A stretch of 14,248 bases of DNA from Dunaliella salina (lineage: Eukaryota > Chlorophyta > Chlorophyceae > Chlamydomonadales > Dunaliellaceae). Numbering within the stretch: position 1 is the stretch's first letter; every line of letters begins with the position of its first letter. The notes below the pieces were generated by a model that made no database searches, was not told the origin of the DNA, and saw only the letters and a program-made list of their open reading frames with translations. Below, in pieces: positions 1 through 7,814 of the stretch. Both the position numbers and the translations under genes were made by a program. The stretch covers positions 117,704 through 131,951 of the forward strand of contig MU070122.1 in assembly GCA_002284615.2 (NCBI GenBank), read 5' to 3'.

Positions 1-370
1 GGCTGTCAAATACATGACAGGTAGAACAGAATGTGGGAAGAAAAAGAAAAGTCTACAGAGGCCAGAGGCCACACGCAGTAAGGAAAGGCTTCATGACAAG
101 AACAGGAAAAAATAGAGNAAAGTCTCNCNATGACAACGACGGAAAGGGAGACNTNTTGGCACACAAGCATGNCAGGCTGCATAAGACCTACTGCTACTTT
201 GAGCTCTTCTTTCTGGAAGNTCAATTGGGGGCCATGCNAAATGAAATGCAGNTNTTNTATCATCCTCACCTTCCGACGCCATTCATGCCTGGTCATGGCG
301 CTTCCATGAGGGTAGTAGGCATATCTAGGATGTCTCATCTCCCGCAAGCACCCTTTCCGCCTGCGCAACA
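1..370. other. Unresolved 5' margin with N bases
   Basis: No gene could be supported here. Several N bases (about 117-253) break every frame. Open frames exist on both strands but show no recognisable domain. A short repeat end lies at about 37-95 and is listed separately. The stretch may include the 5' part of the retrotransposon that is recognisable from about 484. Confidence 0.4.
37..95 (-). repeat. 3' end of a dispersed retro-repeat with T-rich tail
   Basis: Read on the minus strand, this stretch has CTTTCCTTACTGCGTG followed by GGCCTCTGGCC, TGTAGAC and a TTTTC-rich tail. The same order (TTTCCTTAATrCACGC, GGCCTCyGG, GCGTArAC) is found at 12711-12750, and the last part is found at 6019-6057. 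I infer a SINE-like or truncated LINE-like 3' end. No target duplication could be identified here. Confidence 0.45.
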
Positions 371-483
371 TTGCACCCAGCATATATGCGAATGTTTTTT
401 TCATCTTTATGGATGGTGCATCATACACCTTCACTAACTTGTATGATGAGCCTGCATAAGTTACACAGGTGTCCTCACATGTG

Positions 484-866
484 ATGTTGTGCAGAGACTT
501 CAATGTAAAAATTTGGAGGTGTCTGACGCACATTATGAGGCTCTATTGGACTGCCCGGCACTCCATGCCACTAGAAGGTGCAAGTGTACAGATGTAAATT
601 TGGCTACCAATTTGCTTGTGGATATTGCAGCTGCGTATGGACTTGCGTTCACAACAGGGCGCATGCAAGGTGATGATGGTCAGCCCACCTTTGTTGGGTA
701 TCCTACATGCAACACAAATGTCAGGCGTAGTAGACCAGACCATGTTCTGGGCACTCCTTCCTTGTTTTGGCACACACAGCAGTCACAAATCCGTCCTCCA
801 TCTCTAAACACAACAGACCATGGATGCATTACGTTGGTTTTGTGTGCTGGATGTCGTTCAAAACGT
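484..866 (+). pseudogene. Endonuclease (EEP fold) remnant of the retrotransposon
   Basis: This is the C-terminal half of an exonuclease-endonuclease-phosphatase domain, which nicks target DNA in non-LTR retrotransposition. The Asp and Asn of the GDFN motif are kept but Gly is Arg. The frame changes between about 505 and 515. The segment then reads without a stop to 866 and includes DCPAL, LLVDIAAAYGLA, TTGRMQGD, RPDHVL and TDH. The N-terminal half is not recognisable upstream. Confidence 0.75.
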
Positions 867-1499
867 TGAATGGTCTCCTCATCCTGGGCATACGATGGAA
901 TGGGTTTGTGCGCCAGTAAACTCAGCTTGGTCTGGAAACCTGAGCGCTTGACTGCTTATTTTGATTTTCTTGAGAGGAACCAGGAGATGCCGATGCAGTT
1001 AGAGGATGCTTTGAAAGCAGGCAATGTCAACACTGCGTGCTTTTGTTTGCGGAGCTGGATTATGCAGGCAGCTAGGAGCAACATGTTGGAATGTACAAGT
1101 TTCAAGACTGTGTGTTTAAAAGAATTGAGAAGGAAATTTGCAGACCCATTGGTTCAATGAGTTATGCCAATGGGTTGAACGAGTTATGCCGGTAAAAGAA
1201 ATGCGGATTTATTCAAGCAGTGCAGAGTGGTCAAGCAGTGCATGCCTGCCCTGCTTGCTCGGCGTGCTAAGGAGAATTATAAGAAGGCTGTTCTGGACAG
1301 ACCCCAAAGGTATACCCCCGACATGCATGAGTTGCTGCCGAAGCCTAGGACAAACCAGCAGACCCCTAATGCAGCAGAAGGCTGGAGGTTGTACCTACAC
1401 AAAAATTTTGGTGCTCATCTAAACAGCTCTTCACAGGCTACACTCTTGCCTGCTCCGGAAAAAATGGAATTGCCTGATGCAGCTGCATTGTATCCTGTT

Positions 1500-2690
1500 G
1501 CCTGTTATCACCAGCGAAGGCTAAATCCCAGGACCTCCCCTGGTTTGGGTGCAATAGCTGCCCCTTGTCTTAAGTGTGCCAAAAAATGAGACTTTTGGCA
1601 GTGAATGGAAGTAAAGATAAAGACAGGTTTTGCTCGATTGTTTGCTGCCATGATGAAGAAGGCTAAAGTTCCTGCATGTTGGAAAGCGGCAAACTTACTT
1701 TCCTGCATAAAAAAGGCTCTCCTCTAGACCCAGCAAACTTCCGCATGCTTGCACTTCAGTGATGTAATGTACAGACTGCATGCATGTGCCCTGAGTGTGT
1801 CCTTAAAGGCTGCAGCAAGGATGGGAACAAAATGTCAGATGCTCAGTATGGCTTTAACCCAGGCCGCAACACACATACACTGCAGCCAATTTTCATTCTG
1901 CGACATCTCATACATGCGGCGCAGATAACCCCCCCCCCCCCCCNCACTCACCTCCGCAGCATTCATAGGCTTCAAACAAGCATATGATACAATACCTAGG
2001 GAAGGCTTACGGGCTTATTTACAACGCATACGCATGCCAACCTGCCTACTGAATATGTTAAGAAACATTTACGATAATGATGAATACGTGCTGGTGGATG
2101 GATGTAAGAGAGCCCATGTACATTGGGCAACTAGGGGTTAAGCACTGTCTCCTTTGCTGTTATGCTTACATATCAATCGTGTTGATTGCCTGGCAGGAAA
2201 CATTTTAGGCGCAGTTACAGGTGCAAGTGATACCTGAGTGACACACATGTTGCATGCAGACGACCTCTGCCTTACCGCCAATGGTCCTTATGAGCTTCAG
2301 CGTACGTTAGATAGGTTACGTGGATATGCATAGAGGTAAGGATTAATCATCAACGTATCAAATTCCGAGATTGTGCACTTCAATTAAAAAGGAAATAATG
2401 TTCCCGTTTTCATGCTAGGTGGAGTGCAGCTCGTGCGCTCTGAGTCATTTTAAGTATCTGGACATAACTTACTTATCCCCCCGCCTCTTCTAAGCATTTG
2501 TGAGCACCTTGCATGTCCTGAGCATCTCTTCTGAGCATACGGGTGCACCATTTTTGGCTGGATGCCATCGTGTCAGGCAACTTGCAGGTGACTATAAGCT
2601 GGGAGATAGGCCTCATACCTTGCTTTGGTTTATGAAGGCATATGCTCTCCCTGCATGCATGTATGCTACTCAAATTTGGGGCACTAGGTT
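1500..2690 (+). pseudogene. Reverse transcriptase remnant of the retrotransposon
   Basis: The block runs from the RT entry (NPRTSPGLGAIAAPCLK) through PACWKAANLL, DPANFRMLAL, QYGFNPGRNT, AFIGFKQAYDTIPREGL and HADDLCLTA to NVSNSEIVHFN. The catalytic Asp pair is kept at 2259-2264; the Tyr before Ala is His. At least three frame changes and seven in-frame stops are needed to follow the domain. This is decay, not programmed recoding, because the breaks are scattered. Confidence 0.8.
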
Positions 2691-3515
2691 TATGAGGCCA
2701 GGAGCTGAGATGCTTTGCCCATTGCAGACTGTGCAGTTGTGTTTATTGAAGCGTATCCTTGGAGTTAAAAGGATTGCGCTAAGTTGGTCTGTGCTATGTG
2801 AATGCCGGTTTGAATCACTGCAATTCTATTGGTTCCGAGCTGCTATTGGGTTTTTAAATGCCTCCCTTGCCTGCAACAGCATTACTTCACGCAAGGTGCT
2901 CAGAGCGGATATTGACATGAGTAGTATTACTAGGAAGTGCTGGGCATCAGTATTGATTTACGGAAGAGGCACAGGAGCGTGTGGCCAACTGAGGATCAGG
3001 CTGAACATGGTGGTCGTTTGAACAAGGTAGCCAAGTACCACAACTGGGTAGCACTCCCTTCAGGCATAATTCTGCTTTTGGCAAACCTCTCCATACTCAT
3101 AGGCTTTTATACCTGGACTTGGGTAGGCATGCAGAGAAACATTGCTAGCTTCCGATTGCACGCCCACACACTTTGAGTTGAAACTTCTCGTTGGCATGGA
3201 CATGCACCTCAGCGTGATTCATATACTTCAGTAGGATGGCAGGATGGAAGACACGTTACCTTCCTCTGCTCTTGAAACTTCCTCTGTTGCTTTAGAAGAA
3301 AGCATGCACACCTTTTTGCTGCCATTCCTGCACGCAGAGTCATGTTAGATTATAAAGCTCCTTCTATTTCCTGATGCTTGTTCTCAGAATGTATCTTGAT
3401 TTTCCCAAAACGAAGACACTGAGACTTATTATTTCATCTCCAAACTTATGGATTTCTCTCAACACACCGAGCAGCCAAATCACCTGGCTGAAGGTTATGT
3501 TCCCTTGCAACCTTG

Positions 3516-3603
3516 TATGGATGATTCATGCATGAGCGTGTGCGTGTGCTCCTGCATGTACCTTGCTTTTGTGCAGCGTATTTGAGACAAATTCTGATTC
3601 TGC
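3516..3603. other. Spacer between convergent units
   Basis: A short gap separates the last recognisable retrotransposon residues from the stop codon of the minus-strand proline-rich gene. The 3' UTR of that gene must run into retrotransposon sequence. No clear polyadenylation signal was identified. Confidence 0.4.
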
Positions 3604-4287
3604 TTACTTTAGCAGGAGGTTTATGAGGCAGGCCAGGAGGATCAGGCCGAGGACTGCCCCCACAACGATGCCTGCCAAGGCTCCTTTGCTGACGCCAGAA
3701 GAGGCTCCCTCAGAGGGGCCACCCTCCTTGTCGACTTCTGCCTCACTTGGAACCAAAGTCGCTGGAGGTGCTGGAGGGGAGGGCACACGCAGCTCCGAGT
3801 CATTTGGAAATGGTGCGGAAGATGCATTGCCTGGCACATCTTGATCGTAAAAGGGGGGCACAGGAGCTTGCAAAGGAGCTGGCAGGGTTGGGGAGGGGGG
3901 CAAGGGCGCGGGCGCTGGAGTAGATGGAATAAATGGAGGTAGGATGAAAGTAAGGCTACCAGGGGGTGCTAAGGGTGATGGAGGAAGAGGGTGCGGAGTT
4001 GGAGGGTGTGTTGATGGTGTCTGAGGCATTGGATTTGGGAGGTCTGGTGCTGGCTGTGGATTGTCGGGGAAAGGCGGAGAGGATGGGTTGGATGGGCTGG
4101 GAAATGTTGGTGGACTCAACACAGGTGGACCTGGAGGGGGAGGCAAAGGTGGCAGAGCGTGTATTGGAACTGGTTCCAAAGGTGGTCCTGGGGAATTCAG
4201 GAGTGATTCTTCATACTCAGGGGGTGGAGGTGGTGGGCCTGCTGCCTGAGGTGAGTGTAGAGGTGGTGAGGGTGGCAAGGTTGGAGT
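3604..4287 (-). CDS. Terminal exon: proline-rich ectodomain plus C-terminal transmembrane helix
   Basis: The exon encodes about 227 residues ending at TAA (3604-3606). Roughly the first 150 residues are Pro/Ser-rich (PPPPPPEYEE, LPPLPPPPGPP and similar). A short linker rich in Glu, Ser and Asp follows (DQDVPGNASS, EAEVDKEGG). A Gly/Ala-rich membrane helix (starting GALAGIVVGAVLG) runs to a final Lys, giving a type I topology with almost no cytoplasmic tail. The small-xxx-small pattern could support helix packing. The 5' border is chosen at CCCACAG (ends 4288), preceded by a pyrimidine tract; a second in-frame AG lies at about 4247. An ATG at the left end is not needed because the frame is open upstream to 4350 and fits exon 5653-5795. 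Confidence 0.75.
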   Translation of the reverse strand, partial: TPTLPPSPPLHSPQAAGPPPPPPEYEESLLNSPGPPLEPVPIHALPPLPPPPGPPVLSPPTFPSPSNPSSPPFPDNPQPAPDLPNPMPQTPSTHPPTPHPLPPSPLAPPGSLTFILPPFIPSTPAPAPLPPSPTLPAPLQAPVPPFYDQDVPGNASSAPFPNDSELRVPSPPAPPATLVPSEAEVDKEGGPSEGASSGVSKGALAGIVVGAVLGLILLACLINLLLK

Positions 4288-4349
4288 CTGTGGGACGGGG
4301 AGCAGAGGCAGAGGGGGGTAAACATTGTTGGGACTTTGAGAGGTTATAC

Positions 4350-4445
4350 CTCAAAAACGCATGGGTGTCCAAGAACCAAATTTTGTCAATGCAAAGAGGT
4401 CATTTTCCGATACTTTTGGTCCATGGACATCCATGCGTTTTTGAG
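4350..4445. repeat. Long hairpin inside the outer element
   Basis: CTCAAAAACGCATGGGTG... at 4350-4370 pairs with 4425-4445 at 20 of 21 positions. Weaker pairing continues inward (AAGAACCAAA against TTTTGGTCCAT). This segment is not present in the other two copies of the family, so it may be a small foldback element or a local expansion. Confidence 0.7.
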
Positions 4446-4821
4446 AAACGGTCAGATCAAGATCTGGATGGATACCAGATGGGGCCTAAAGTTGCCTGTT
4501 CTTTACATGCTCTCAGCATTGCTCTCCCGTGCCTGGCACCACAAAGTTAGTTTATAATGATAGCTTGTTTCACGAGCTTTCTCTGACACTAGAAGACCAG
4601 GGGTGCCAGTTAAAGGGCACACGTGCCTGACCAGCCGTGGCGTGAGCCCTAGTTTTCACCACCAAATCTTCATTCTGGACCATTTTCTGGTTAAAATTGG
4701 ATGATTTTTTGGTGATTTGGAGTCTTTGTACTAGAAGAATACCATTGCAAAAAGAATGGGATGAAAAGACCCAGTGGTTGGTGAGATATAAAATTTCAGC
4801 CACTTCTCTTGGAGAAAATCC

Positions 4822-5466
4822 CAGAGGGGGGAACCCGGCTGATTTGCCAGACATGCTCTTTCCTACATTTTTTCTCACATCTGACCATGCCAACCATTCT
4901 TATTTATAGTAATATTGCTTTCATCAAAAATGACAAAATCGGAGGACCTCAGATCACTCTCCAGGCCTCAGTTCACCCAAAAATGGCCCACAGCTCCACC
5001 CTGGGCCATTTTTCACTCCCAAAATTTTGTATTTATAAAACCTATGTCCATTGCTAACATCCTGCATATTCAAAAATAGGAAAAAAGAAAGTAAAAAAAT
5101 GGCCTTTTAGGCACCCCCTGTGCTGGATTTTGTCCAAGGGAAATGGCTGAAATTCTGTATCTGACCAACCACTGGGTCTTTTCACTCCATTTATTTTGCA
5201 GTAATATTATTTAACTACAAGGACTCCAAAACACCTAAATTTACCCAATTTGGCGCAGTGGGTTGTCAGATCTGGGGATTTGGTGGTGAAAACTAGGGTT
5301 CACGTCACGGCTGATTAGGCACGGTGTCCCCGACTGGTAATATTGCAACGTTAGTACTACATGCGGCTTTACAGTGAACCCAAGCATCAATATTACGAGT
5401 TGGGGACAACATACGCAAGGAGCATGCAAAACATGCCTGATTTTGGGCCTTAGCTTCCCCCCTCTG
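4822..5466 (+). mobile_element. Nested introner-family copy, inverted relative to its host element
   Basis: The element is 645 bp. Its ends are CAGAGGGGGGAACC and GCTTCCCCCCTCTG, and a perfect 9-bp duplication AGAAAATCC flanks it at 4813-4821 and 5467-5475. It is inserted within the outer copy, which continues on both sides; sequences 4755-4820 and 5476-5600 are inverted counterparts of parts of this insert. The terminal GTAA has become GAA, so neither end offers the GT donor seen in the other two copies. Confidence 0.85.
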
Positions 5467-5652
5467 AGAAAATCCACAAAATCCAGCACAGGGGGTGCCA
5501 AAAAGGTCAATTTTGGACCTCCTCTTTTCTTATTTTTGAATATGCAGAATGTAAACATTTTATATGGTGGTTACTGAAACAAAGAAAATTGGGAGTGAAA
5601 AATGGCCGCAGCAGGCCCAGAAAAATTTGGCAGAGGCTGCAACAATGGTTAC

Positions 5653-5795
5653 CCCCCTCTGGAGCAGAGGTGCTAAAGGATTGTGCGGACCTGTAAGGTA
5701 TGGAGGTGCCGGACTTGGCAAAGATTCCAGAAGAGCAGGCGGGCTGGGTTGGTAGGGCAGAGGGATTTGATGAGCAATGGGATCTTGAGGACATG
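5653..5795 (-). CDS. Penultimate proline-rich exon
   Basis: Its acceptor is CCAATTTGCAG (minus strand), ending at 5796. The exon enters in phase 1 and reads CPQDPIAHQIPLPYQPSPP..., PSPAPPYLTGPHNPLAPLL, then QRG, which comes from the inserted element. It is 143 nt and leaves in phase 0, unlike the phase-1 array, because its right end is the transposon insertion point. It continues directly into the terminal exon if the element is removed. Confidence 0.6.
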
Positions 5796-6009
5796 CTGCA
5801 AATTGGAAACCAATGACACCCAGGCAGTCAACACGGGCGGCAGAGCTAAAGAAGGAGACATGTACTAATTCTGTGTGCATTGACTGACCGACCTTGTAAC
5901 AGCTGCACAAAGCCAGGGTCGGGTGGGATTCACAAACATTTGAATGAAAACATCTTTCTTCAGACCAAGCGACGCCCACTGCAATGACAGCCAGTGCGTC
6001 ATGCATCAA

Positions 6010-6066
6010 TTCCAAATGGGCCTCTGGCCTGCGTAGACTTTTCTTTTTCTTTTTCTTTTCCAAATG
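6010..6066 (+). mobile_element. 5'-truncated retro-repeat end with TSD
   Basis: TTCCAAATG occurs at 6010-6018 and again at 6058-6066. Between them lie 39 bp: GGCCTCTGGCCTGCGTAGAC followed by a TTTTC/TTTTTC repeat tail. A target duplication, 5' truncation and a 3' simple tail are the marks of LINE-driven insertion. The body matches the ends at 37-95 and 12721-12750. Confidence 0.7.
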
Positions 6067-6279
6067 ACCCTGGGGGCATACAACTGTTGCCGCTGATGTG
6101 CTGCTGCCCAAGGGGTAAAATGGGATTGGCTCAATGGAGGGATCAGTGAGGGGGAGGAAAGAAAGGGCGAGCAGCAAAAGAAGATCAGCACATAAGAAAA
6201 CTTTGTTTCAAAGTAAAAAAGAAAATAAGCAAGGGAGATGCAGCAGAAAGAAAGAAAGATATGAGCTCGCCATTCAAAA

Positions 6280-6297
6280 GCGTGCATTAAGGAAAGG
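6280..6297 (-). repeat. Dispersed CTTTCCTTAATGCACGC motif
   Basis: Eighteen bases on the minus strand match 13695-13715 (minus) and, with two changes, 12712-12729 (plus). It is probably a fragment of the same SINE-like family. No borders were identified. Confidence 0.35.
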
Positions 6298-6468
6298 GCC
6301 TCTCCATGGACCCCACCAAAAGGGTGACCACTTTTCTAGCAATCCCCAAACGCAAGAGTTCAAACCGTAGACTTCCTCCTTGGTTGATGCGCCCTCACAC
6401 CGATCGGGGTGGCTGTAACAAGGCAACCGATGCAACGCTCACACTATCTTAGTACAGCAAAAGCTCAC

Positions 6469-6579
6469 GCAGGTGGGAGGTGTAGTTGGAGGAGAGTGGT
6501 CTGGGAGGCTGACCAGGGGATTCCGGAGAAGGCAAAGAAGTTAGAGGGAAGAGGCTCAATTTTTGAGGGACAGCAGCAG
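6469..6579 (-). CDS. Proline/serine-rich exon (37 aa)
   Basis: On the minus strand the acceptor is TCTCTAG and the donor CTGC|GTGAGC. The exon is 111 nt, phase 1 on both sides, as in the array. Residues include SLFPLTSLPSPESPGQPPRP and SSNYTSHL. It is less repetitive than the main array. Confidence is moderate because the pyrimidine tract is weak. Confidence 0.45.
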
Positions 6580-6659
6580 CTAGAGAGTCCTGATGCATGC
6601 CTGAGCAAGATCTGGACAAGCTATACAGTGAACTTCTTATCAAAACAAGCCAAGCAGAC

Positions 6660-6720
6660 TCAGGAGGCGGATGAGATGGTGCAGGCAAAAGGAATTAGCT
6701 TGAAGGGCTTGCGCCAAATA
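6660..6720 (-). pseudogene. Degenerate array exon
   Basis: The minus strand reads CCTGCACCATCTCATCCGCC then TCCTGAGTCTGC. This aligns with the array's exon end CCTGCACCACCTCCTCCTC|GTGAGTTGTGC. The GT is missing and a TAA falls a few codons upstream, so this unit appears dead. Confidence 0.4.
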
Positions 6721-6766
6721 GATGATAAAGTAGCACATGGGCTGACATGGGCAAAAAAAAGGGGTT

Positions 6767-6797
6767 ATGTAAGACGCCCAACTTGGGCGTCTTACAT
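6767..6797. repeat. Perfect 31-bp palindrome
   Basis: Arms of 15 bp (ATGTAAGACGCCCAA and its exact complement) flank a single C at 6782. Both strands carry TGTAAGA at the outer edge. It lies in non-coding sequence of the minus-strand gene. Confidence 0.9.
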
Positions 6798-7171
6798 TGT
6801 AAATAAAGTCAGGTGTGTTGCAGTGCACCGCTCTTTGAGCCCATGTGCCTCCGTTTTCAAATTTTCACAGGGGAAATTTTCTCTGACTTTTACCTTCTTT
6901 TTGCTGTTCGGTCAGACTGAAGGAATGATAGTGTGGGGGTGAGGTGCATTCCGAGCAAAACTCACAGTGTGGAGGAAAAGGAGGCTCAGGTGAAGGGGAT
7001 TGGATCAGAAGGTTTGGGTTGTGTGGAGGGTGATGGACTGTTGGAAGAGATGTGGATGAAAGATGAGTGGGATAGCTCGCTATGTATGAAAGCCAGTATG
7101 GTACACTCCAGTTGAATGATGAAAAAATTGGGTGTTAGAGCACTGCTCAATAATCCACAGTTATGAAAAAC
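6798..7171. other. Non-coding stretch
   Basis: Nothing coding is supported. Sequence on both strands is unique within the window. It probably belongs to an intron of the minus-strand gene. Confidence 0.4.
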
Positions 7172-7320
7172 TTAGCAGGACTTAAGAGGTGAAAGAGGAG
7201 GAGGAAGAGGAGAAGGAGCAAATAATGGAGAAGGAGGAGGAGGAGGAGGAGGAGGAGGAGGAGCAGATAAAGGAGAAGGGCTAGAAGGAATGGGGATCGG
7301 GGGAAGGGGGGGGGGGGGGA
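7172..7320 (-). pseudogene. Low-complexity degenerate array exon
   Basis: On the minus strand a run of 14 C and then a CCT/CTC-rich stretch encode IPIPSSPSPLSAPPPPPPPP and PLPPPLSPLKSC before TAA (7172-7174). The end CACCTC|TTAAGTCCTGC aligns with the array donor CTC|GTGAGTTGTGC, but GT has become TT. The unit therefore cannot splice in the usual way; if used it would end the protein without the membrane helix. Confidence 0.4.
7222..7262. repeat. (GGA)n microsatellite
   Basis: About ten GGA units run uninterrupted on the plus strand. A G14 run at 7306-7319 lies close by. Both are within the degenerate proline-rich unit and are likely expansions of Pro codons. Confidence 0.85.
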
Positions 7321-7515
7321 GAAGAAGTCAAGGATGGTGAAATAAAAGGCGTGGGCCGGAAACAAATGGCGTAGGCTGGAAATTAAAAGCGTGGACCTGT
7401 TGCACAAGAAAAGGAAAGGAACCAGCATTCCAAATTCACGAGGAAAAACAAGGAGTGGAAGCAGGTTTGGAAGAGCCCTTTCAAAATTCAGCATCAAAAG
7501 CTGGGCAGGATTTAT

Positions 7516-7617
7516 GAGGATGATGAGGCGGCACGGGTGAAGAAGGCGGGCTAGGAGGAGTTGAGCTAGAATATTGATACGAGGCAAATAAAGGGGGCAA
7601 ACAAGATAAAGGGCTCA
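7516..7617 (-). CDS. Array exon, 34 aa, donor lost
   Basis: The minus-strand acceptor GTACACAG is intact and the 102-nt length and phase match the array. Residues (SPLSCLPPLFASYQYSSSTPP...) have lost much proline. The donor reads CCTC|ATAAAT instead of GTGAGT, so the normal splice is broken; read-through reaches TGA within 12 codons. Confidence 0.45.
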
Positions 7618-7715
7618 CTGTGTACAAAACAGCTGCACAAGTCAATGAGGACAACTAACATGTAAACAAAAAAACTCTGAAATTCGGCCAAAAGGAAAAG
7701 CTGAACACGACTCAC

Positions 7716-7814
7716 GAGGAGAAGGAGGTGCAGGTGGAGAAGACAGGCTAGGATGCGCAAGGATAGGTGGTGGGTATGGAGGAGGGGCAGGGGGAAAAGG
7801 CTGGGGAGAACTTG
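7716..7814 (-). CDS. Array exon, 33 aa
   Basis: Acceptor TTACACACAG and donor TCCTC|GTGAGT on the minus strand border a 99-nt, phase 1-1 exon. It reads SSPQPFPPAPPPYPPPILAH and ends SSPPAPPSP. It is more diverged than the units to its right. Confidence 0.6.

Larger units (their letters stand above)
484..3515 (+). pseudogene. Decayed L1-like non-LTR retrotransposon (endonuclease/reverse transcriptase)
   Basis: This is a broken copy of an ORF2-type polyprotein. The visible part starts at the GDFN-like endonuclease motif (RDFN, 493-504). It continues through an endonuclease block with QPTFVGYP and SRPDHVLGTPSLF-type residues and a TDH triplet (813-821; SDH in the family). Reverse transcriptase signs follow: AFIGFKQAYDTIP (1959 onward) and HADD (2253-2264), the counterpart of the catalytic YADD. 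Then come a DRPHTLLW...MYATQIWGTRF segment (2615-2690) and a tail ending in a TEQPNHLAEG-like block (about 3460-3500). In-frame stops lie at 867, 1158, 1176, 1587, 1602, 2139, 2235, 2331, 2337, 2385, 2491 and 3174. Frameshifts lie near 510, 1705, 1757, 1950, 2450 and 2940. A C-run with an N (1930-1944) marks an uncertain assembly point. The element must be inactive. Assignment to an L1-like green-algal clade rests on family resemblance; the breaks are seen directly. Confidence 0.85.
4288..5652 (-). other. Phase-0 intron created by a TIR element
   Basis: Read on the minus strand, the preceding exon runs ...CTC CAG AGG GGG, then GTAACC (donor at 5652). The 3' site is CCCACAG ending at 4288, after a long pyrimidine tract made of the element's C-rich end and the copied target. 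Both borders are phase 0, so splicing keeps the frame: it would add Gln-Arg-Gly and drop four codons of the ancestral frame. Splicing is inferred; without it the frame meets stops, for example at 4351-4353. Confidence 0.55.
4309..5661 (-). mobile_element. Introner-like TIR element, outer copy, interrupted by a second copy
   Basis: The ends are inverted repeats: CAGAGGGGGGTAAACATTG on the left and its near-complement CAATGGTTACCCCCCTCTG on the right. Without the nested 645-bp copy and its 9-bp duplication, the element is about 699 bp. The interior matches, in inverted orientation, the copies at 4822-5466 and 10232-10884. Shared blocks include the CCAACCACTGGGTCTTTTC segment, the TGCATATTCAAAAATA segment and the GGTGAAAACTAGGG segment. 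No transposase is encoded, so it is non-autonomous. A 9-bp duplication is usual for Mutator-like transposases; that link is inference. Confidence 0.8.
4300..5670. repeat. 9-bp target-site duplication GAGCAGAGG
   Basis: GAGCAGAGG occurs at 4300-4308 and again at 5662-5670, directly abutting both ends of the element at 4309-5661. Removing the element and one copy restores an open proline-rich frame across the junction (…APLL/PVPQTPT… on the minus strand). Confidence 0.85.
5796..6468 (-). other. Intron or uncertain coding region
   Basis: The frame of the next exon stays open back to 6177, but its residues (KKKKKKSLRRPEAH..., CSCYKVGQS) are not proline-rich, and it crosses a retro-repeat end with its target duplication at 6010-6066. 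I therefore treat it mostly as intron. A short Pro-containing stretch at about 6080-6160 (LPLTDPSIEPIPFYPLG) before a possible GTATGC donor could be another exon. Confidence 0.35.

Noticed and set aside
6..533. 175-residue minus-strand frame with many unknown residues
   Set aside because: It overlaps N bases, a repeat end and the endonuclease remnant on the other strand, and has no recognisable domain.
2253..2264. Possibly functional reverse transcriptase because the ADD residues are kept
   Set aside because: The surrounding frame has many stops and several shifts, so no complete enzyme can be made.
3966..4550. 194-residue plus-strand frame
   Set aside because: It is antisense to the terminal exon and enters the transposon; its Val/Gly/Leu-rich content mirrors the proline codons opposite.
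6409..6942. 177-residue plus-strand frame
   Set aside because: It runs antisense through a phase-1 exon and a degenerate exon and across the perfect palindrome; no domain is seen.
7147..7587. Minus-strand Leu-rich frame that looks like a membrane protein
   Set aside because: It is an off-frame reading of CTC/CCT-rich sequence and a C-run, and crosses the array exon in the wrong frame.
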